Source: Flavobacterium sp. 1355
GTDB lineage: Bacteria > Bacteroidota > Bacteroidia > Flavobacteriales > Flavobacteriaceae
NCBI RefSeq assembly: GCF_017833415.1
Contig: NZ_JAFICC010000002.1
Location: 62,001-126,000 of the forward strand
Reading direction: 5' to 3'
Length of the DNA stretch: 64,000 bases
Shown: piece by piece, positions 1 to 8,229 of the stretch
Layout of the letters: every line of letters starts with the position of its first letter
Position numbering within the stretch: the stretch's first letter is position 1
Notes under the pieces: generated by a model
The model's input: only the letters and a program-made list of their open reading frames with translations
What the model was told of the DNA's origin: nothing
Databases searched by the model: none
Program-made: the position numbers and the translations under genes

Positions 1-8
1 AAAGTAAG

Positions 9-38
9 GCCGGATGAAAATTTCATTCGGCTTTTTTT
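9..38 (+). terminator. Rho-independent terminator of an upstream gene outside the window
   Basis: An imperfect 9-bp stem (GCCGGATGA pairing with TCATTCGGC, one mismatch) with a short AAATT loop is followed by seven T on the plus strand. It most likely ends a plus-strand gene left of the window and also separates it from the minus-strand T6SS island. Confidence 0.6.
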
Positions 39-81
39 CGCAATAATTCGTATTATTACTTATATTGGTGTTTATTATCAC

Positions 82-683
82 CTACTTTTCAAACTTTTCT
101 TTAAATTCTTTTCCAGACATTACATACGTTAGGTACTGAATTACATTATACTCATATTCCTGCTGTGTAGGCTCAATGCTTTCATAACAGTTTTATTTTC
201 TGCTCTCGAAAACCACCATTTTTGAATTGGCTTGTCAACTCCTTTATAATAGAAAACGTGTATTGGGTTGGTCAGTGTGCCATAAGCCGGATTATTTATT
301 TCTTCATTATTTACCATTACATAAAGTTCTTTTCCTCTTATCTGGGAAGTTTGTCCTGCTGCAATTGACTGATCTTTTAAATCAAAACGCATAATTTTAA
401 AATATTTATGGGTATAGCTGTCTTCAAATGTTTCATCTTCACTACTTCCTGTTATACCTTTATAATATATAGTATACTTGAGATAATGTGTATAACCAAA
501 CTTTTGAACAAAATATTTTTCATCTACTTTAACTTTAAGTTGCTTAGAACTTTTTATGTATTGCTTATAATATTTCTCTCCATTATTTTCCCAAAGAAAA
601 AAATAATTAATAATTCCATTAAGACATCCTACAATTAATAGCATTGTTAATATAACTGTAAAAAAATTTGCTGTTTTCTTCAT
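82..683 (-). pseudogene. Frameshifted third copy of the T6SS immunity-like membrane protein
   Basis: The open frame from 683 stops early at 141, but a second frame continues to a stop at 82 with the same C-terminal sequence as its paralogue at 1680-2279 (ESIEPTQQEYEYNV, then a KEFKEKFEK end). One missing T near 185-190 accounts for the break. The protein has an N-terminal hydrophobic anchor (about residues 8-28), a WENNG motif, then a predicted periplasmic domain. The family is unrecognised. Immunity is inferred from its position after an effector and from three tandem paralogues. The frameshift could be a real lesion or a sequencing error. Confidence 0.6.
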
Positions 684-685
684 GT

Positions 686-913
686 TTATTTTGTCAATGC
701 TATAACATTAATTCCATTTGATGCATCTTTTTCATTAAAATCTCTATTAGCTTTTTGGGTAGTATCAGCTAAAGCATTCTCATAATTATCAGATATAGTT
801 CCTATAATAATATTAACTAACATACCGCCTAAACCCGGTTTATCAATTGGAAATTTAAATCTGCCTTTTCCTATGGTATATCTTATGGCGCCCTCTAAGC
901 TTTTTTCTTTGTA
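686..913 (-). pseudogene. Orphan C-terminal tail of a PAAR-like T6SS effector (tail B)
   Basis: About 75 codons without an obvious start encode a segment that starts SLEGAIRYTIGK and ends SNGINVIALTK. It aligns along its length with the last ~72 residues of the effector at 2276-3346 (SLEGAIRYTIGK to GINVIAQTANI). It lies directly before the third immunity paralogue, in the same order as tail then immunity gene in the intact pair. This is the arrangement of displaced toxin tips in polymorphic toxin loci. It would be silent unless recombined onto the intact effector. Confidence 0.65.
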
Positions 914-919
914 GCACTA

Positions 920-1528
920 TCACTTCCCAAATCTTCTTTCAAATTCTTCTTTGGGCATTATATAGGTTAAATAGGTGATCACATTATGTTCGTATTCTTG
1001 CTGGGTTGGCTCTAACGACATATGATTATCATTACCAACTGATATAATAAGAGGTTTTTCAATTCCCTTGTAATTAAACACTGGCACAGGATTTTCTTTT
1101 GTTCCGTATTTGAAATTTGCTAAATCATCTTTATTGACAAAAACAAATATTTGCCTATTCTCAATTTGACTTTTTAGACAAGAACTCTTAATACCTTTCG
1201 TATCATCTATTATATAAATTCTGTAATATTTTTTAGAAATTGAATCTAAAAAAGTATAAGAGTAAATTTTTCCAAACAAACCTTTATAACCGATACTTCC
1301 TTTTTTATAACTTTCATAATTGGAACCTATATTATCCTTCATAGCATCCTCTAAATTATCTTTAACAATATGCTTAACAACAAATGTTTTAGTTTTAATT
1401 ATTGAATGCATATACTGTTTGTAATATTTGTCGACATCATTTTTATTTTGATGTGTTAGCTTGTAACTAAAATATAACGCTCCAATTATTAATATCCAGT
1501 ACAGCATATTTTTAATCTTTTTTTTCAT
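920..1528 (-). CDS. Membrane-anchored immunity-like protein, paralogue 2
   Basis: A 202-residue protein with an N-terminal transmembrane anchor (about residues 8-24) and a predicted periplasmic domain. It shares a common ground plan with its neighbours at 82-683 and 1680-2279: YYKQYM/I near residue 35, YGTKENPVPVFNYKG-like motif around 145, and an EPTQQEYEHNVITYLTY tail. It is the most divergent of the three in the middle. Paralogy plus position after an effector fragment suggests protection against a T6SS effector that acts at the inner membrane or in the periplasm; this is inference. No known family was recognised. Confidence 0.6.
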   Translation of the reverse strand: MKKKIKNMLYWILIIGALYFSYKLTHQNKNDVDKYYKQYMHSIIKTKTFVVKHIVKDNLEDAMKDNIGSNYESYKKGSIGYKGLFGKIYSYTFLDSISKKYYRIYIIDDTKGIKSSCLKSQIENRQIFVFVNKDDLANFKYGTKENPVPVFNYKGIEKPLIISVGNDNHMSLEPTQQEYEHNVITYLTYIMPKEEFERRFGK

Positions 1529-1534
1529 GCTTAA

Positions 1535-1668
1535 ATATTATTAAATATCGTCGTCAATTGGGAATTCAAATTTGCTTTTCCCACAGCATATCCAAAAGCT
1601 CCTTCGAGACTTTTCCTATATAGACTGTTACAGTTGCGTTTAAGCCTTTTACTGTATTATTAGCTTGC
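1535..1668 (-). pseudogene. Decayed effector tail between immunity genes (tail A)
   Basis: An ATG at 1668 opens a short frame (ANNTVKGLNATVTVYIGK). The next frame continues as SLEGAFGYAVGK and a third as KFEFPIDDDI before a stop. Together they track the effector at 2276-3346 (ANNSIQNMTKG, SLEGAIRYTIGK, RFKFSMDK), so at least two frameshifts and a 3' truncation have occurred. The fragment lies between paralogues 1 and 2, as tail B lies between 2 and 3. Confidence 0.55.
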
Positions 1669-1679
1669 ATGGCTATCAC

Positions 1680-2279
1680 CTATTTCTCAAAACGTTCTTT
1701 AAACTCTTTTGCTGGCATTACATAAGTGAGATAATTGATAACATTATATTCATATTCTTCTTTAGTAGGCTCAATGCTTTTATAAATTGTCTCACGATTT
1801 TCTCCACCCCACCATATTTGTATTGGTTTAGCAACTCCTTTATAGCTGAAAATGTGGATGGGATTGGTAATACTGCCATACCTAGGATTATTAAATTCAT
1901 CAATATTTACAATAACATATAATTCCTTTCCCGATATTAAAGTATTTTGGTTTGAAACAATTCGTTGATCAGAAAGATCAAAACGCATAATTTTAAAATA
2001 TCTATGTGTATAGCTATCAACAAACATATAATCTCTACTACCCCCCATTACTCCCTTAAAGAAGATAATGTATTTTAAGTAACTAGTATGACTAATTTTT
2101 TCATCAAAATATTTTTCATCCACTCTAATTTTTATTTGCTTAGATTCTTTGATATATTGTTTGTAATATTTATCGCCATTATTTTCCCAAAGAAAAAAAT
2201 AATTAACAATACCATTTAGAATTGCAACGACCGCTAACGCTGTTATAATACCTATAAAATAGTTTAATACTTTCTTCAT
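1680..2279 (-). CDS. Membrane-anchored immunity-like protein, paralogue 1 (partner of the adjacent effector)
   Basis: A 199-residue protein with one N-terminal hydrophobic segment (about residues 7-28), a WENNG motif and a predicted periplasmic domain ending in PAKEFKERFEK. Its ATG overlaps the stop of the upstream effector gene in an ATGA arrangement, so the two are probably translationally coupled. That coupling is typical of T6SS effector-immunity pairs and makes this the likely cognate immunity protein. The anchored, outward-facing layout suggests the toxin acts on the inner membrane or in the periplasm. No named domain was recognised. Confidence 0.65.
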   Translation of the reverse strand: MKKVLNYFIGIITALAVVAILNGIVNYFFLWENNGDKYYKQYIKESKQIKIRVDEKYFDEKISHTSYLKYIIFFKGVMGGSRDYMFVDSYTHRYFKIMRFDLSDQRIVSNQNTLISGKELYVIVNIDEFNNPRYGSITNPIHIFSYKGVAKPIQIWWGGENRETIYKSIEPTKEEYEYNVINYLTYVMPAKEFKERFEK

Positions 2280-3346
2280 ATGTTGGCTGTTTGTGCAATT
2301 ACATTTATTCCATTTGATTGATCTTTTATATTAAATTTATCACTAGCATCTATAGTTTCTCCAGCTAAATGATTCTCATAATAGTCTGAAGCTGTTCCAA
2401 TTAAAATATTGGCAACTAAGCCTCCCACTCCCACCTTATCCATAGAAAATTTAAATCTGTTTTTGCCTATGGTATATCTTATGGCGCCTTCTAAGCTCAT
2501 CTCTACAGATTCGGTTGCTACTCCTACGCCATATTGTGCAGCACCTTTAGTCATATTTTGTATACTATTGTTTGCTACGTTTTCTCCAACTCCTACTGCT
2601 ACATCCTTTATTACACCAGAGCCGCCTTTTGTAGCAGCCGTAGATGCAAGATCTGTCGCTGCATTTGATGCCAGGTTTCCTGCTACAGGATTAGGTGTGT
2701 TTTCTCCTATCCATTCTCCGGGGGTATACATGGCTACTGAAACAAAAGCAGCGGCAGTTGCAAAAGTAGCCCCTGCTGTATATACGCTAATAAACCCAAT
2801 GGCAAACATAGAACCCATTTGTGCCAGTGCTTCTTTGGTATTATTATTACTTATTTTTTCAGCTGCTTCCTTGGCTATCACAGGATCCATTATAATATTA
2901 ATGAGTCCTCCTTTACTACAGCTTATTTGAGATTGATTTAATAATGCTTTGGCATTTTCAATATAAACCGTTTCATGCGGCAATAACCAACCCGAAGAAG
3001 AAATAACATCACAATCGTGTGCCATCTTATATATAGAGGTTGAGCCTGCTGCAATTGATACTACACAAGCTGCAATAATAACTGTTGCTGCAAGTCCTCC
3101 GGTGAGAACCACTGCGGCGGCAAGTGCTATACCCAAACAAAGTGCCTGTAGTCCTCCCCAAAATTTTGCAGGCTGCTTGCATTTAAATGCTGCAGATAAC
3201 TTTTTATCGTTAATATTAAGCAGCGGCTGTCCTTTTTTAGTATGTATCGTATAGGCTGTTCTGGTAATTCCTATTTCTTGCGGAGCTCCACAGGTCATCA
3301 AAGTACAAATTACCGATGTTCCTTGGGGTACAAATGATTGTGCCAT
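2276..3346 (-). CDS. PAAR-like (DUF4280-type) T6SS effector
   Basis: A 356-residue protein. Residues 1-150 look like the DUF4280/PAAR-like spike cap of Bacteroidota T6SS-iii: MAQSFVPQGTSVICTLMTCG start, scattered conserved Cys, a hydrophobic Ala/Gly-rich insert (about 65-100) and an ISCSKGGLINIIMDP end. After a short AAEKISNNN motif (about 163-171) come a second hydrophobic stretch (about 180-205) and a Gly/Ala-rich C-terminal domain whose last ~72 residues recur as detached tails downstream. The glycine-rich hydrophobic make-up and the membrane-anchored partner suggest a membrane-active toxin, which is inference. The start codon shares one base with the stop of the upstream LysM gene. Confidence 0.65.
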   Translation of the reverse strand: MAQSFVPQGTSVICTLMTCGAPQEIGITRTAYTIHTKKGQPLLNINDKKLSAAFKCKQPAKFWGGLQALCLGIALAAAVVLTGGLAATVIIAACVVSIAAGSTSIYKMAHDCDVISSSGWLLPHETVYIENAKALLNQSQISCSKGGLINIIMDPVIAKEAAEKISNNNTKEALAQMGSMFAIGFISVYTAGATFATAAAFVSVAMYTPGEWIGENTPNPVAGNLASNAATDLASTAATKGGSGVIKDVAVGVGENVANNSIQNMTKGAAQYGVGVATESVEMSLEGAIRYTIGKNRFKFSMDKVGVGGLVANILIGTASDYYENHLAGETIDASDKFNIKDQSNGINVIAQTANI

Positions 3347-4419
3347 TATAATTCTATTTTTTTAAGTTTATAATCTATTAGGATTTGTATATTGTTTTTT
3401 ACTTGTTCAATCATTGTAACATCAGCGCTTTCAATCCATTTATCGGTGGTGTTAATAACATCCCGCTGTCTGTAACTAAAATTAAATTCAGAGAATTTGT
3501 ATTTTATTAAGGGCAGAAACTTGTCATTATACATTTGTTCCAGTTTACTATGGTCATAATTTTTTGGCATATCGCCTACTTTTCGTACTCCAATAGTATG
3601 TTCTTGTTCTGAAATCAAATCCTGCCTAAACTCAAGAGGCACAGAAAGTCCGGTAAATAATTGAGAGTAAAATGTTTTTTTATACGGCTCAAGTAAATCC
3701 TGATTTGTTACAAGATATTTATCAAAAAAAATCTGATGAAAGAGTTTGCTTTCATAATCTAAAATCAAATTTTGCTCTGCAAGTATTTGGTCTCCTGCCA
3801 TTTCTATAAATTTTTCAAGATTTTCTTTGTTCTCTTTAGATCGTATAAAAGCATACTTATCCTGGAGATATTCGCGGTGTTTTTTCCATTTAAAAATAAT
3901 TTCATGATGATTAATCACTTTTCTTATTTTTCCTGTATTTGGGTTTACCAGAAAAATGGCGTCACTTTTTACATTTTCAATGTCATTAACAAGCGTAATG
4001 GTTTCCTCCATTTGATCCGGATACATTTGCAGTATATTATCTGTCATTTGTATCTTTATAAAAAGTCCATCTTTAGTTTCTTGTTTACCTACTATAAATT
4101 CGGTTTTAGTATCGGCATGATTTTGAACAATACCGTTAATTTTTGTAACTACCGTTTGCTCACATCGATATCTGGCCTCATTTGTAAAAGACAGATTACC
4201 TACCACCAATTGAGTATCTTCGGTCAATTCTTTTATTGCGATTTCTCTTGCGGGAACTCTCACATCCTGCAGGGCACTAATATATTCAGGTCCAAAAAAC
4301 GCTGTAAAATACCGTACATCGGGGTTTAGCCGTTTGATCTCTTCAACTGTTGTTTCAAATTTTGCTGCTACTTCGGCAATTTTTTCTTCTTTTACTACTT
4401 TGTATATTTCAAATGACAT
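3346..4419 (-). CDS. LysM-domain protein of the T6SS island
   Basis: A 357-residue protein. The first ~58 residues form a LysM-like unit (IYKVVKEEKIAEVAAKFETT, then IKRLNPDVRYF, FFGPEY). The remaining ~300 residues are unrecognised, charged and without membrane segments or a signal peptide. It lies between vgrG-related sequence and the PAAR-like effector and is translationally coupled to the effector (TAATG). This fits an adaptor or chaperone that loads the effector on the VgrG/PAAR spike, or a peptidoglycan-binding spike accessory. That role is inference; the LysM assignment is by motif reading. Confidence 0.65.
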   Translation of the reverse strand: MSFEIYKVVKEEKIAEVAAKFETTVEEIKRLNPDVRYFTAFFGPEYISALQDVRVPAREIAIKELTEDTQLVVGNLSFTNEARYRCEQTVVTKINGIVQNHADTKTEFIVGKQETKDGLFIKIQMTDNILQMYPDQMEETITLVNDIENVKSDAIFLVNPNTGKIRKVINHHEIIFKWKKHREYLQDKYAFIRSKENKENLEKFIEMAGDQILAEQNLILDYESKLFHQIFFDKYLVTNQDLLEPYKKTFYSQLFTGLSVPLEFRQDLISEQEHTIGVRKVGDMPKNYDHSKLEQMYNDKFLPLIKYKFSEFNFSYRQRDVINTTDKWIESADVTMIEQVKNNIQILIDYKLKKIEL

Positions 4420-4530
4420 TATTTTAATATTTATAGTTAGTCATCAATAAATCTCTTTAAAATTTTACTTTATAAAAACCTGAGATCCATCGATAGTTGT
4501 TGTTCCATTAAATATCGCCTTTGCATCCTC
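4230..4530 (-). repeat. Direct repeat copy 2: vgrG 3' end joined to LysM 5' end
   Basis: This stretch repeats 5368-5690. It contains the last ~21 codons of vgrG (stop at 4465), the intergenic TTAGTCATCAAT-containing spacer and the start of the LysM gene at 4419. The two copies differ by scattered substitutions and a short indel in the spacer. They flank the effector body at 4560-5357, as expected from tandem duplication or cassette insertion by homologous recombination. Confidence 0.75.
4465..4527 (-). pseudogene. Detached vgrG C-terminal tip
   Basis: Twenty codons plus a stop encode DAKAIFNGTTTIDGSQVFIK, which matches the end of the intact VgrG at 5622-7469. There is no start and the upstream sequence belongs to a different gene, so it is a relic marking a recombination joint. 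Confidence 0.75.
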
Positions 4531-4559
4531 CAATGACAGAATTATAAGAAAACTGGTTA

Positions 4560-5357
4560 TCAATAATCCATTGCTTTTACAGAAATAGAATTACCAGTAT
4601 CTTGATCAAATATTTCGGCGCCTAATCTTATAGCTCTTTCACCAATAAAGGCACAAATGAATGGCTGCAAAAGTTGAATTGCAGCTCCAGCTCCTTTTAA
4701 CCCTACCATCCTATTATTCTTAATACTAGTTTCCTTAGAACTAATAGCTTCTCTGGCATTTGCTTCTGTATTCATTCCACGCATGTTTCCATCCCTGTTT
4801 GTATAAATGTCTTTTACTCCGGGGCCAAACTCACCATTCTTTATTTTTATTAATATTTCTCTCATTAGAGGGTTGTTATCTGCTGCAAGAGAACCTCCAT
4901 TATTTTGAGCTGCTTTTATAGCTTCATTGATTTGAGCAATATCATTTTTATCAGCTCCATTTTGCATCATTAGTTTTTTTAATTGAATTAAACCTTGTGC
5001 ATCTTGCAGGCCCTCATGAAGATCATAATTATCATTTGGGCTTATTCCTTGTACATCTTCATTAGGGTTTTCCCACCATTCAGGAGATTTATAGGAATTA
5101 TTTTTTATTTCATCATAGGTATCATTTCCTAATACACTTCCTGTCGTATCTCCAAATAGATTAACTGCCGGACTTATAACATAATGACCTACACCTGTCC
5201 ATACAACAAATTGTGCAAGTGCACCCCATCCAAAACCAAAACCAAACATAAAACCACTAAAGGCGCCAACTACAGCAGAGATACCCATTTCAGTTTGGTT
5301 ATTATTACCAATAACTTCTGCTGCCTGCGCTGCCAATGATTCACTTATAAAAGGCAA
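4560..5357 (-). pseudogene. N-terminally truncated T6SS effector body
   Basis: An open frame of about 265 codons with no ATG near its beginning (the first usable codon is TTG). It starts ISESLAAQAAEVIGNNN, resembling the AAEKISNNN joint of the PAAR-like effector, then has a Gly/Phe-rich hydrophobic segment (about residues 25-60) and a polar C-terminal region with an IKNGEFGPGVKDIYTNRDGN motif. The expected PAAR-like head is missing. The frame abuts the LysM fragment at 5345-5560 in a different reading phase, so a full delivery protein cannot be made. The toxin activity is not recognised. No immunity gene follows directly; a vgrG tip does. Confidence 0.5.
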
Positions 5358-5560
5358 ACCTTTTCTTCTTTTTTAATTGCGCCTTCTATGTAAGGTACCT
5401 TTATATCCTGCAATGCGCTAATATATTCAGGTCCAAAAAATGCTGTAAAATAGCGTACATCAGGGTTTAGCCGTTTGATCTCTTCAATTGTTGTTTTAAA
5501 TTTTTTTGCTACTTCGGCTATTTTTTCTTCTTTTACCACTTCGTATATTTCAAATGCCAT
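5345..5560 (-). pseudogene. LysM head fragment
   Basis: A 71-codon frame whose first ~55 residues are nearly identical to the start of the LysM protein at 3346-4419 (VVKEEKIAEVAKKF, IKRLNPDVRYFTAFFGPEY). It then diverges (YIEGAIKKEEKVCLL) and stops, running into the truncated effector frame with a phase shift. The remaining ~300 residues of the full gene are absent. It is the 5' part of a LysM gene left by deletion or recombination. Confidence 0.65.
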
Positions 5561-5690
5561 TATTTTTTTAATGTTTTATAATTAGTCATCAATATTTCTC
5601 CATTAAATCTCTTTAAAATTTTTATTTTATAAAAACCTGAGATCCATCGATAGTTGTTGTTCCATTAAATATTGCCTTTGCATCTCCACT
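5368..5690 (-). repeat. Direct repeat copy 1: vgrG 3' end joined to LysM 5' end
   Basis: This is the copy attached to the intact vgrG. It covers the last codons of vgrG, the spacer and the LysM head, and matches 4230-4530. The pair defines one duplicated vgrG-LysM junction about 1.1 kb apart. Confidence 0.75.
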
Positions 5691-7469
5691 TCCACTAATT
5701 GATGCGTCTGTTGTACCTGTAATTGTAATCTTGGTACTGTTAAGTAGAATTTCATCTGTTTTCATAGTAATACTACTATTTCCAACTTTAAGAGTTATAC
5801 TGGTTACTGCTGTAAGATCAAAAGTTTGTTTAGCATCTATAACAATCTTACCTTCATTATTCAGATTAAGACTAGCCTGTGGCGGAGCACCATCCTTTGA
5901 GCCAACATTTATGGCCATTTCTGCTCCAACAGTATTTGTCATATTTGTCACAGCGTTATTCACTATATTCCCACTTCCATCGAGTAAAATAAAATTACCG
6001 TCTGGTGTACTTACTTTCCAGCTTCCTTTTGCATCATTGCTTAGGGTTTCAATTCCGCTTCGGGTTCTGATACCTTTAATGTCATTGTTTGGCGAATGAT
6101 ATCCACTGTTGCTTTTTCTGTTCGACATTGTTCCTACCACAACCGGCATTTCTGCATTGCCTGCCTGAAAATCTACAAATACTTTTTCACCTACTTCGGG
6201 AATAAAATAAAACCCTTTTCCCCCTCCTCCGTGGGGTTGAACCATTGGTATAAAAGGTGTTGTTTCGCCTTTTGCTTCCTGCCATGACATTTTTACCTTT
6301 AGTCCGCCCAAACCATCAGGATCATTATTTGACACTACTACTGCAGTCTGGCTTTCGCAATACGGAATCAAGTCTGGATTTGTTTTTGGTGAAAAAACTG
6401 CACCACTAAAGTTTACTGCTGTAAAATGGTTTTCATAACCACCGCCATTATCGCAAGTATGGGTTACTCTGGTAATTCGATAAATGCCTTCCTGCTGTGT
6501 ATCTACACCATTTATAAGTACGTTGCTCCCAACAGTTACACCGGGAACTTCGCTTGAGGCTTCAACTTCCATCATACTGCTTATCGCCGCACGCATTTTG
6601 TTTTTAGCATATTCTTCTGACGAACTGTCACCGTAACCACCTACGGCATTGTGATTGAGCTGAATTAGGGTTTCTTTGCTAAAAACCTGATTAGACTTAT
6701 TTATAAAACCCTGATGAAACCCCGCAACTTCTCTGCTATAGTCCATTGTATTATTAATAGAATATTCGCCTTTTCTATTATCATTTTCCATGACTTTAAA
6801 TAATGCAGGAGACAACTTAATATCATAACTAAAATCATGCATGTTAATTCCGTAGGTCAGTTTAGGCTGTACTCCACCACCCGGGCCTCCAAAAATCATC
6901 ATACGCCCATCATAAAAAAACCATTGCCCGTAGCGCATTGCCAAACGGTTTAGAAATTGAAAATCACTTTCGTTGTACTGAACTGTATAGGCCAAAACAT
7001 TCTTATAAAAAGGATTTACTTCCATATTGATATCATAATCAGATTTTACTTTATTTACAATATCAGCCATAGTCATTTTTGTAAAAGAATGTGACTCAGG
7101 ACCGCTGTCTAAAATAATTGACTCGCTAAAACCCTGTATTATTATGGTTTCTTCCATATCCATATAACGTGATTTTCGCATTGTTACTTTCGTTACAATT
7201 CCGTAAAACTGCATGATATAATCTTTAGGATTCGTAATCACCATAAGATCATCTAAGTCCGGAATTGCTTTTATTTCTATGCTTATTTTTTCTCCGCTAA
7301 GTTTTTGCGATACTGGCATGACACTTTCAAATTCGCTTACCAACAAATCATGTCTCACCTCAAGTGAAAACGTATGGTGATCGTGTATTTCCTGATTAAT
7401 TTGTAAATGGCTGAAATTTGTAATTACCGTTTCGCCTATTTTTATTGTTGTATTTGTTTGTAATGCCAT
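5622..7469 (-). CDS. vgrG: T6SS spike protein VgrG (TssI)
   Basis: A 615-residue protein with the Bacteroidota VgrG layout. A gp27-like base domain spans about 1-350 (including ESDFQFLNRLAMRYGQWFFY). A gp5-like OB-fold follows at about 370-460 (GGLKVKMSWQEAKGETTPFI, then VGEKVFVDFQAGNAEMPVVV). The C-terminal needle (about 480-615) has repetitive beta strands and ends DGSQVFIK. VgrG trimers cap the Hcp tube and carry PAAR proteins and effectors into target cells. It is followed by LysM and PAAR-like genes and preceded by an amidase-like effector, so it probably delivers several payloads. The last codons are duplicated at 4465-4527. Confidence 0.92.
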   Translation of the reverse strand: MALQTNTTIKIGETVITNFSHLQINQEIHDHHTFSLEVRHDLLVSEFESVMPVSQKLSGEKISIEIKAIPDLDDLMVITNPKDYIMQFYGIVTKVTMRKSRYMDMEETIIIQGFSESIILDSGPESHSFTKMTMADIVNKVKSDYDINMEVNPFYKNVLAYTVQYNESDFQFLNRLAMRYGQWFFYDGRMMIFGGPGGGVQPKLTYGINMHDFSYDIKLSPALFKVMENDNRKGEYSINNTMDYSREVAGFHQGFINKSNQVFSKETLIQLNHNAVGGYGDSSSEEYAKNKMRAAISSMMEVEASSEVPGVTVGSNVLINGVDTQQEGIYRITRVTHTCDNGGGYENHFTAVNFSGAVFSPKTNPDLIPYCESQTAVVVSNNDPDGLGGLKVKMSWQEAKGETTPFIPMVQPHGGGGKGFYFIPEVGEKVFVDFQAGNAEMPVVVGTMSNRKSNSGYHSPNNDIKGIRTRSGIETLSNDAKGSWKVSTPDGNFILLDGSGNIVNNAVTNMTNTVGAEMAINVGSKDGAPPQASLNLNNEGKIVIDAKQTFDLTAVTSITLKVGNSSITMKTDEILLNSTKITITGTTDASISGSGDAKAIFNGTTTIDGSQVFIK

Positions 7470-7522
7470 TTTATATTTTGTTTAGGTTATTATTGCTAAA
7501 ATTTCAAAATTCAACTCATTTG

Positions 7523-8185
7523 TCACCGAATGTTTTTGTTATCGATTTCTCTCTTATTTCCAAATATTCCTTCACATCTTTCTGTACCAAAATCAGAAGA
7601 TCCTCTACCTGCACCTCTTGAGCAAAAATCGTCATCAAAAAGTTTTTGGCCCCTATTGACCTTTGTAACAATTTCAACATGAATACCTCCAAAAGCTGCT
7701 ATATCACCTCTTTCTACGTGTTTTTTATCTACTATTTTAAAAGGACCATCTGCATTCCAGATTTGCTTAGCCGAGTAGTATTTACCTCCATTTATCTGTT
7801 TATATCCAGCCATAAATAAAGCTTCTCCAACAAATAAATTACAAGCCCATATTGCATCTTTACCATAATTAACTACGTAGTATCCATTTGGCCATTTATT
7901 ATTGGCATTTTTAATTTTTTCATAGTTCATTAAAGTAACCTGCTGGTCGTTTAAATCTGCCAAATCAAGTAAGTATGTTTTTTGTGCTGCAGTAAATGAG
8001 TTCTTCCATTCTCTAAGGAAATTTTTTCTGACAGGAAAATTTGACACTTTCGAACTTCTGTCTTTCAAAAAAGAGTTTTTAGTTAAAACATATCCTTTGT
8101 TATTATAAAAGCCTTTATAACTTTTCATCATATTGTTATCATTACCTAGTTCCTCAGCCGCGCTTGCTATTTTTGATATTCCCAT
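7523..8185 (-). CDS. NlpC/P60- or CHAP-like cysteine hydrolase, candidate T6SS peptidoglycan effector
   Basis: A 220-residue protein without a signal peptide. The C-terminal half has a papain-like hydrolase pattern: Cys115 in WACNLFVGEALF at a helix start and His169 in GDIAAFGGIHVEIVTKV, which matches the NlpC/P60 and CHAP Cys...His order. A second Cys/Arg cluster (FCSRGAGR) follows. The N-terminus carries a short ASAAEELGNDNN motif similar to the joints of the neighbouring effectors. It sits just upstream of vgrG and is followed by a lipoprotein gene, so a cell-wall amidase or endopeptidase injected by the T6SS is likely. A non-T6SS amidase is the alternative. Confidence 0.6.
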   Translation of the reverse strand: MGISKIASAAEELGNDNNMMKSYKGFYNNKGYVLTKNSFLKDRSSKVSNFPVRKNFLREWKNSFTAAQKTYLLDLADLNDQQVTLMNYEKIKNANNKWPNGYYVVNYGKDAIWACNLFVGEALFMAGYKQINGGKYYSAKQIWNADGPFKIVDKKHVERGDIAAFGGIHVEIVTKVNRGQKLFDDDFCSRGAGRGSSDFGTERCEGIFGNKREIDNKNIR

Positions 8186-8229
8186 AATTATTATATTTTT
8201 TTCAGTAAGTTTTCAATCTACTTTGGAGG

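Noticed and set aside
2409..2930. A 173-codon plus-strand frame opposite the PAAR-like effector
   Set aside because: It is antisense to a well-supported gene, has a low-complexity Ala/Pro composition that mirrors the effector's Gly/Ala-rich sequence, and no promoter or homology.
4560..5357. Intact stand-alone effector gene
   Set aside because: No ATG start, begins in the middle of a delivery-toxin joint, and is preceded out of phase by a LysM fragment; treated as a truncated pseudogene.
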